Assembly (NCBI GenBank): GCA_026002265.1
Contig: BOBG01000068.1
Span: 1 to 10,900, forward strand
Direction: 5' to 3'
Origin: Spirochaetia bacterium
GTDB taxonomy: Bacteria; Spirochaetota; Spirochaetia; Treponematales; Breznakiellaceae
DNA: 10,900 bases
Below are positions 6,591 to 10,900 of this stretch, piece by piece. The position numbers were made by a program, and so were the translations under genes. The notes under the pieces were generated by a model. The model ran no database searches, had not been told where the DNA came from, and saw only the letters and a list, made by a program, of their open reading frames with translations. Numbering within the stretch: the first letter of the stretch is position 1; every line of letters starts with the position of its first letter.

Positions 6591-6622
6591 AGTACTTCGA
6601 CAGTACTCTTGTGTGTTATACT
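6591..6622 (+). promoter_or_regulatory. Candidate promoter with AGTACT repeat, upstream of the lipoprotein gene
   Basis: TATACT (6617-6622) is a good -10 box about 34 bases before the start codon. The best -35 match, TCGACA (6597-6602), is only 14 bases away, shorter than normal. It sits exactly between two copies of the self-complementary hexamer AGTACT (6591-6596 and 6602-6607), which could be an operator for an activator or repressor. Confidence 0.35.
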
Positions 6623-6655
6623 TTATGAATGAGGTACATGAAGGAGCTTTATACC

Positions 6656-7573
6656 ATGAAAAAGATTTTTACCTTAATTGTCATAAGTACACTCACCCTG
6701 GTTTTTTTTGCCTGTCAAACAAAACCTTTTCTTAGTAAAATATCATCAGATACTGAGATATGGGCAGTTATTGTGCCTGCTCTGGTAGAAGGCGCGGAGA
6801 TTTCCGATACACGGCCAGCTCCGGATATTTTATCTGAAAAAGAAATACTGATTAAATGTGCTAAAATAGCTGTTGAAGAAGGATACCTTGATCCCAATAA
6901 TTTGATCTATACAAGAGATCAACCGAAATTGTTGACCGCACATATTGAGACACCCATTCTGATATACGATTTAAGTGACCCCCTAGAGTATGTTCAGCAA
7001 CCCGGTTCATATCTAATTACAGCAGTTGATAATAATGGGGAAAGCTTGTTAGACGTTTTCGTAAATCCTTCTATACATACTGTAGAAAATGGGCATGAAT
7101 ATAGTCCGATACGGATTACTGATACAAGAGATTCATCTGATCTAAGTAGGCATTATATAACAAAACATGAGGCACAGGAACTCATTGAAAGTCAGTTTCC
7201 GGGTCAGCACTACAAAGGTCCAACCGCAATAAGAATGGAGTTTGAAGGTGATCGATATAGTAAACATTATTTCTCATGGTATTTTACAGTCAGCGATTCT
7301 GCGGCCCGGTCAGGAACTGGTGGTACTTCTGAAGAGTATCTTATCAGTGCTTTAGTATTTGGCTATAGGGCTCTCCCAGCGAAGCTAACCGCGCCCGCGA
7401 GCCGGTCCGCTCTTGATGCTAGGACAAGCCTTTCCGGCTTTACGTTTTATAGCCGGATGGTCAAGTTAGTGGAGCCGGTGTATTTCTTTGACAGGTTACG
7501 GAATACCCAAGCCGGCAGGCCGCTATCTGAACCGGTGCCTCCGTCCCGAGTTAGCCCGGTATGGTTACAATAG
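6656..7573 (+). CDS. Putative lipoprotein of unknown function
   Basis: The 305-residue protein begins MKKIFTLIVISTLTLVFFACQTK, a lipoprotein signal peptide with a relaxed spirochaete-type lipobox and lipidated Cys20, so it should be anchored in the inner or outer membrane. ATG 6656 is chosen because AGGAG lies 9 bases upstream; the frame could open at 6629, but that has no ribosome binding site and would bury the signal. The mature protein has no domain I recognise. The last ~65 residues (from about GYRALPAKLTAPASRS) come from DNA clearly richer in GC and CCGG than the rest of the gene, so the C-terminus may be a recombinant or displaced end. The MATE exporter gene follows after 67 bases and could share its transcript. 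Confidence 0.75.
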   Translation: MKKIFTLIVISTLTLVFFACQTKPFLSKISSDTEIWAVIVPALVEGAEISDTRPAPDILSEKEILIKCAKIAVEEGYLDPNNLIYTRDQPKLLTAHIETPILIYDLSDPLEYVQQPGSYLITAVDNNGESLLDVFVNPSIHTVENGHEYSPIRITDTRDSSDLSRHYITKHEAQELIESQFPGQHYKGPTAIRMEFEGDRYSKHYFSWYFTVSDSAARSGTGGTSEEYLISALVFGYRALPAKLTAPASRSALDARTSLSGFTFYSRMVKLVEPVYFFDRLRNTQAGRPLSEPVPPSRVSPVWLQ

Positions 7574-7640
7574 TAGCTCAAGATCCATAGCTGTTCATGG
7601 AAATAACGTTTAGACTAGGGATATTTGAGGTGATATATTA

Positions 7641-9005
7641 ATGAATGAAATACACAATACGGATCGTCTTGGTACGCACCGTATAAACCGATTACTCTGG
7701 GAGTTTTCGGTTCCGGCGATTATCGGTATGGTTGTAAATGCGATCTATAATATTGTGGATCGTATCTACGTGGGTCAGATGCCTAATGGTGACCTTGGAA
7801 TTGCTGGTATCACTATAGTAATGCCCGCAATGATGGTTATGATGGCACTGTCAATGTTCATTGGTATAGGATCAAATTCCCTATTTGCGATCCGGATGGG
7901 AGAGGGACACAGAGATGAAGTTGAAAAGATTATGGGTAATGCTTTTGTACTGCTTTTTTTCGTACCCGCTATAGGGATTGCCGCTTGTTTTATCTTTTTA
8001 GATGATATTATTATTCATGTATTAGGCGCAAGCGAGGCAGTATTCCCTTATGCAAAAACATATTTACAGATAATCCTTTACGGTGCAATCTTCAGTGCAA
8101 TGGGACCCGGTATTAATCACTTTATCCGTTCAGATGGACATCCGCGGACTTCGATGGTAACACAACTTGTCGGCGCTATTATTAACATAATACTTGACCC
8201 AATATTTATCTTTGGTTTCGACTGGGGGATAGCGGGTGCGGCATGGGCAACGATAATTTCTCAATTTATTTCTTTTGTATGGGTTATGTGGTATTTTAAT
8301 TCAAAATTAACGGCATTACGCTTTCGTCCGCAGTTTATGAAACTAGAAAGACGCATCGTTTTCCCTATTCTTACAATAGGTTTCGCCCCTTTTGTCATGC
8401 AATTAGCTATGAGCCTTGTCGGTGTACTACAGAATCATGCACTTAATACCTACGGAGGAGATACTGCTGTTTCTGCGATGGGAATTGTATATAGCATTAT
8501 GATTATTTTCTTTATGCCGTTACAAGGTATAAATCAAGGAGCGCAGCCGATAATCGGCTACAATTACGGTGCTAAAAAATACGACCGGGTAATTAAAACC
8601 TATACGTTAGCTGTCATTGCAGGAACAGTATTTATCACCGTAGGCTTTCTATTGATACAGATTTTTTCACATTTATTTATAGCTTTATTCCGCAACGAAG
8701 AAGGCGATCTTATGGATTTAAGCATCTTTTGTCTGCGGGTCAGTACGATGGTTTTCCCACTCATAGCATTTCAAATATTCACTTCACAGTACTTTCAAGC
8801 TATCGGAAAACCAGTACAAAGTACTATATTAAGTTTATCCCGGCAGTTACTCTTTTATATTCCATTATTATTATTACTTCCTAAAACATTTGGTTTGAAC
8901 GGAGTCTTTTTCGCAATGCCCGCTGCTGATATACTGGCGGTGCTTCTGTCCGCTGCCTTTATGACCTTTGAATTGAAACGGCTGCATACACAGATAAAAA
9001 GATAG
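7641..9005 (+). CDS. MATE family multidrug/sodium antiporter (MepA-like)
   Basis: The 454-residue inner-membrane protein has about 12 hydrophobic spans in two homologous halves, the size and layout of MATE exporters. The N-terminal half opens with NRLLWEFSVPAIIGMVVNAIYNIVDRIYVGQM (residues 16-47: Pro25, Asn33, Asn37, Asp40 and VG are the conserved helix-1 positions), followed by LGIAGITIVMP. The second half carries PLQGINQGAQPIIGYNYGAKK, a strong MATE signature, and FQAIGKPVQS near the end. Such proteins export cationic drugs or metabolites in exchange for Na+ or H+; the substrate cannot be read from sequence. Translation start ATG 7641 has an excellent GAGGTGAT 7-8 bases upstream. CCGG is rare in this gene (5 in 1365 bp), unlike the left half of the window, suggesting separate origin. 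Confidence 0.92.
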   Translation: MNEIHNTDRLGTHRINRLLWEFSVPAIIGMVVNAIYNIVDRIYVGQMPNGDLGIAGITIVMPAMMVMMALSMFIGIGSNSLFAIRMGEGHRDEVEKIMGNAFVLLFFVPAIGIAACFIFLDDIIIHVLGASEAVFPYAKTYLQIILYGAIFSAMGPGINHFIRSDGHPRTSMVTQLVGAIINIILDPIFIFGFDWGIAGAAWATIISQFISFVWVMWYFNSKLTALRFRPQFMKLERRIVFPILTIGFAPFVMQLAMSLVGVLQNHALNTYGGDTAVSAMGIVYSIMIIFFMPLQGINQGAQPIIGYNYGAKKYDRVIKTYTLAVIAGTVFITVGFLLIQIFSHLFIALFRNEEGDLMDLSIFCLRVSTMVFPLIAFQIFTSQYFQAIGKPVQSTILSLSRQLLFYIPLLLLLPKTFGLNGVFFAMPAADILAVLLSAAFMTFELKRLHTQIKR

Positions 9006-9023
9006 TGAAGGCTGTATCTGACC

Positions 9024-9051
9024 TTGATAATGCGGTAATATGTGCTATACT
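9024..9051 (+). promoter_or_regulatory. Strong sigma-70-like promoter of the HU-like gene
   Basis: TTGATA (9024-9029, 5/6) and TATACT (9046-9051, 5/6) are separated by 16 bases. Transcription would start near 9058, giving a leader of about 55 bases that contains the palindrome at 9085-9102. Confidence 0.6.
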
Positions 9052-9084
9052 ACATGACATGAATTAGTGTCTTTTATAGTACAA

Positions 9085-9102
9085 TATTAGTAATTACTAA
9101 TA
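9085..9102. promoter_or_regulatory. 18-bp perfect palindrome before the HU-like gene (operator or leader hairpin)
   Basis: TATTAGTAATTACTAATA is a perfect dyad ending at the first A of the AAGGAG ribosome binding site (9102-9107). A dimeric regulator could bind it downstream of the promoter, or it could act in the RNA on access to the ribosome binding site. An AT-only dyad without a loop is more like a protein site than a stable hairpin. Confidence 0.45.
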
Positions 9103-9113
9103 AGGAGTTGATT

Positions 9114-9830
9114 ATGTTAGATTATTATCTCGCCCAGAGCAACCTAACGGAGGATAAAAGTACCTTCCGTGCGGTGGTTACACAGTCGGAACGTGCTGAC
9201 GCTGAGACTTTTCTCAAAATGGCAGCTCAAACCCTCAATGTCAACGAAGCTACGCTCCTTCAAACGCTTGCCGGTATTGGACAAACGATGGATACGTTAT
9301 TAAGCCAAGGGTGGGGTTTCAAAATTCCTCACATCGGCAGTTACCGGCTCGGCATCCGGGGCTCATTTGAGTCCTCTGATGCATCATGGGATTCCAATAA
9401 ACACCATATTGAAGTCATCGGGCATCTTGACAAAAAGCATCGCGATGCTGCCCAAAGCGCCCCCAAGAACCGGCTGCATGGTATCAGCCATGGACCAATC
9501 ATTGACCATGTTACTGATCAATACACCGAAAGCACGGACCAATATCTTACGCCGGGCTATAGTCTGCACTTGCATGGTGCAAAGATTAAAATTGCCGGAG
9601 ACGATCCTGCTGTCGGGTTGTTTTTTATTACAGAGGATGGCAATGAGATCCGGAGTAATGCCAAAGCCATCAGTAGAAACACTGAAAGGCAGATCGATGT
9701 CATTATCCCTGTACTTGCGGCTGGGGAATATCATGTCAAAATAACCACACAATATTCAGGCAACCCATCTAAACCGCTTAGCGTACCTCGCAGTTGTATG
9801 TTTGATCGTCCGCTTATTGTTAATGCTTAG
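9114..9830 (+). CDS. HU-like DNA-binding domain protein with C-terminal DUF4469 (Ig-like) domain
   Basis: The 238-residue protein has two parts. Residues 1-115 look like a divergent HU/IHF domain: MLDYYLAQSNLTEDKSTFRAVV, a helical stretch with TLLQTLAGIGQTMDTLLSQG, then a strand pair and GFKIPHIGSYRLGIRG, where HU proteins have the GFG.F motif. Residues about 125-235 form a beta-rich domain (LTPGYSLHLHGAKIKI...VGLFFITEDG...LAAGEYHVKITTQY), typical of DUF4469. HU-like/DUF4469 proteins are common in Bacteroidetes and Treponema; their role is not established, and nucleoid binding or gene control is inference. ATG 9114 is chosen over TTG 9108 because AAGGAG lies 6 bases upstream. Its stop codon lies inside the first unit of the TAGTCTA array before the caspase gene, so it may regulate that region. 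Confidence 0.85.
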   Translation: MLDYYLAQSNLTEDKSTFRAVVTQSERADAETFLKMAAQTLNVNEATLLQTLAGIGQTMDTLLSQGWGFKIPHIGSYRLGIRGSFESSDASWDSNKHHIEVIGHLDKKHRDAAQSAPKNRLHGISHGPIIDHVTDQYTESTDQYLTPGYSLHLHGAKIKIAGDDPAVGLFFITEDGNEIRSNAKAISRNTERQIDVIIPVLAAGEYHVKITTQYSGNPSKPLSVPRSCMFDRPLIVNA

Positions 9831-9903
9831 TCTAGGTAGACTAAATTTCATTGACTGCCTAGACTAAACTTATTAGTCTCGGTAGTCTAAATTTGATAGA
9901 CTA
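9827..9903. repeat. Array of six TAGTCTA / TAGACTA units before the caspase gene
   Basis: TAGTCTA and its reverse complement TAGACTA occur at 9828 (+), 9837 (-), 9860 (-), 9874 (+, variant TAGTCTC), 9883 (+) and 9897 (-). At a larger scale, a 22-base block at 9827-9848 recurs at 9873-9894 with two changes, and 9827-9839 pairs with 9855-9867 (12 of 13). TAGTCTA (9883-9889) also pairs perfectly with TAGACTA (9897-9903) across a 7-base loop. The first unit includes the stop codon of the HU-like gene. A multi-site operator is the simplest reading; a structured leader or 3' end is the alternative. Confidence 0.75.
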
Positions 9904-9921
9904 GGTAGAAGAGAGAATAAC
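9893..9921 (+). promoter_or_regulatory. Possible promoter of the caspase gene inside the repeat array
   Basis: TTGATA (9893-9898, 5/6) with AATAAC (9916-9921, 4/6) at 17 bases. The -35 box overlaps the last TAGACTA unit (9897-9903), so a protein bound there would block polymerase. The -10 match is weak. A second choice, TTGACT at 9851, has a poorer -10 box. Confidence 0.3.
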
Positions 9922-9972
9922 TCTAACTAATCACTCTTCGCCTTTTCCTAATATATATAAATGGAGGCTTTT

Positions 9973-10900
9973 ATGAAACGTTTTATGGCTTTTTGTATAG
10001 CGATTTTTATCGGGGCAGTCGGCTTTGCACAGACTGGGGAACGTTATGCATTGGTCATTGGAAATAATTCCTATCGTAATGTGGATGCGCTATCAAACCC
10101 GGTAAATGATGCAACAGATATAGCCGCAAAGCTATGGCAGCTTGGATATAGTGTCGATCTTAAAATGAACCTGAACAATATTGATATGGCGCGTGCGATA
10201 GAAGCCTATGTGGGACGGCTTGCTTCAAATACTGCAAACGAGGGCTTTTTCTGGTATGCAGGTCATGCCGTACAGTTAAGTGATGGTGAGAATTACCTAT
10301 TGCCCATTGATATAAACGCAAGAGATGATATTGATATTCGTTATGGTTCCTACCGGCTCAACTATCTTTTGGAGTTATTTGAAAGGCGGGCGCGTAACAA
10401 GGTGAATGTGGTAGTTTTGGATGCATGCCGGGATAATCCGTTTAGAAACACTATTGGACGAAGTATAGGCAGCGACCGGGGCTTAAGCACCGTAGCGCAC
10501 GTACCCCAGGACCTGCTTATTCTTTACTCCACGTCCCCCGGACAAAGAGCCGAGGACGGTATTGGGAAACGGAATAGCCCCTTTGCTGAGGCTTTTCTCA
10601 AATATATAACAGATAAGGAAGCCCTATTTGCCGTAGTCGCAAAAGTTACTGCTGAAACACTCACGCTAACTGGTCAAAAACAGCGTCCGTTCCAGACGGG
10701 GAGTATTATCAGTGATCCCTATTATTCGCTGAACCGCGGCAATACAACACCGGCATCCGCTGCTGCACCAGCCCCTCAACTTGAAACAACGGGAATAGTA
10801 GTGCTGACAAGTTCTGTACCCGGTATCGTGATATATAATGGAAGGGAGCAGGGTACCCGTATAAACGCTCATCAATCGATCACATTCAACGGGGTTGCAG
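9973..10900 (+). CDS. Secreted caspase family (peptidase C14) protein with PEGA-like tail, 3' end outside window
   Basis: Reading from ATG 9973 (GGAGG 5 bases upstream) the frame stays open for 309 codons to the right edge. Residues 1-19 (MKRFMAFCIAIFIGAVGFA) are a signal peptide, with cleavage likely before QTGERYALVIGNNSY, so the protein should be exported. The caspase p20 fold is clear: ALVIGNNSYRN and LSNPVNDATDIAAKL, the catalytic His98 in GFFWYAGHAV, and the catalytic Cys152 in VVVLDACRDNPF, followed by LLILYSTSPGQRAEDG and SPFAEAFLKYI. Both dyad residues are present, so it may be an active cysteine peptidase of the prokaryotic caspase/metacaspase-like group; substrate unknown. After a Pro/Ala-rich linker, residues ~268-309 (TGIVVLTSSVPGIVIYNGRE...) look like the start of a PEGA-type surface domain. 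The gene stands behind the TAGTCTA array and the HU-like gene. Confidence 0.9.
   Translation, partial: MKRFMAFCIAIFIGAVGFAQTGERYALVIGNNSYRNVDALSNPVNDATDIAAKLWQLGYSVDLKMNLNNIDMARAIEAYVGRLASNTANEGFFWYAGHAVQLSDGENYLLPIDINARDDIDIRYGSYRLNYLLELFERRARNKVNVVVLDACRDNPFRNTIGRSIGSDRGLSTVAHVPQDLLILYSTSPGQRAEDGIGKRNSPFAEAFLKYITDKEALFAVVAKVTAETLTLTGQKQRPFQTGSIISDPYYSLNRGNTTPASAAAPAPQLETTGIVVLTSSVPGIVIYNGREQGTRINAHQSITFNGVA

Noticed and set aside
7384..7555. Integron attC site (GCTAAC ... GTTAGC over 172 bases in a spirochaete)
   Set aside because: The ends do not fit RYYYAAC/GTTRRRY, no L-box pairs are found, and a reading frame runs through the segment without a gene cassette structure.
9384..9752. Minus-strand frame opposite the HU-like gene
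   Set aside because: Antisense to a gene with a clear promoter, ribosome binding site and domain structure.
9827..9903. CRISPR-like array
   Set aside because: Units are 7 bases or imperfect 22-base blocks in alternating orientation with spacers of 2-16 bases; no cas gene is present.

Overview
The window looks like spirochaete chromosome, most probably a Treponema-type species. This is an inference from protein repertoire: a RecO starting MSRTFSYSGI, an HU-like/DUF4469 protein, a secreted caspase-like protein with a PEGA-like tail, a Cys-lipoprotein and a tandem glycan-binding repeat protein. No rRNA or marker gene is present to settle the species. No tRNA, rRNA, CRISPR array or intact insertion sequence was found.

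Layout. Bases 1-790 (+) hold the C-terminal end of a secreted protein made of repeated beta-sandwich (CBM6/35-like) modules joined by PQPSYPS linkers. It is split by an apparent one-base deletion and closed by a strong terminator. Bases 842-1205 are a non-coding patchwork of three different dispersed-repeat types. Bases 1244-2539 (+) carry a macro-domain ADP-ribose hydrolase and recO. Bases 2502-6431 (-) form a compact operon read right to left: def, fmt, a polytopic membrane protein with a DUF4129-like tail, and an unrecognised soluble helical protein whose 3' end overlaps the 3' end of recO. Bases 6656-10900 (+) carry a lipoprotein, a MepA-like MATE exporter, an HU-like/DUF4469 protein and a caspase-family protein that runs off the right edge.

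How they work together. Def and Fmt are the paired enzymes of N-formyl-methionine metabolism, and the two unknown genes are probably co-transcribed with them. RecO serves recombinational repair. On the right, the HU-like gene and the caspase gene are separated by a 140-base region packed with six copies of TAGTCTA/TAGACTA. An 18-base perfect palindrome sits directly before the ribosome binding site of the HU-like gene. This pair with its two repeat-rich control regions is the most interesting part of the window.

There is a compositional break near 6440. The left half is very rich in CCGG (20 in the 747-bp recO by my count by eye), while the MATE gene has 5 in 1365 bp. This suggests the right block has a different history.
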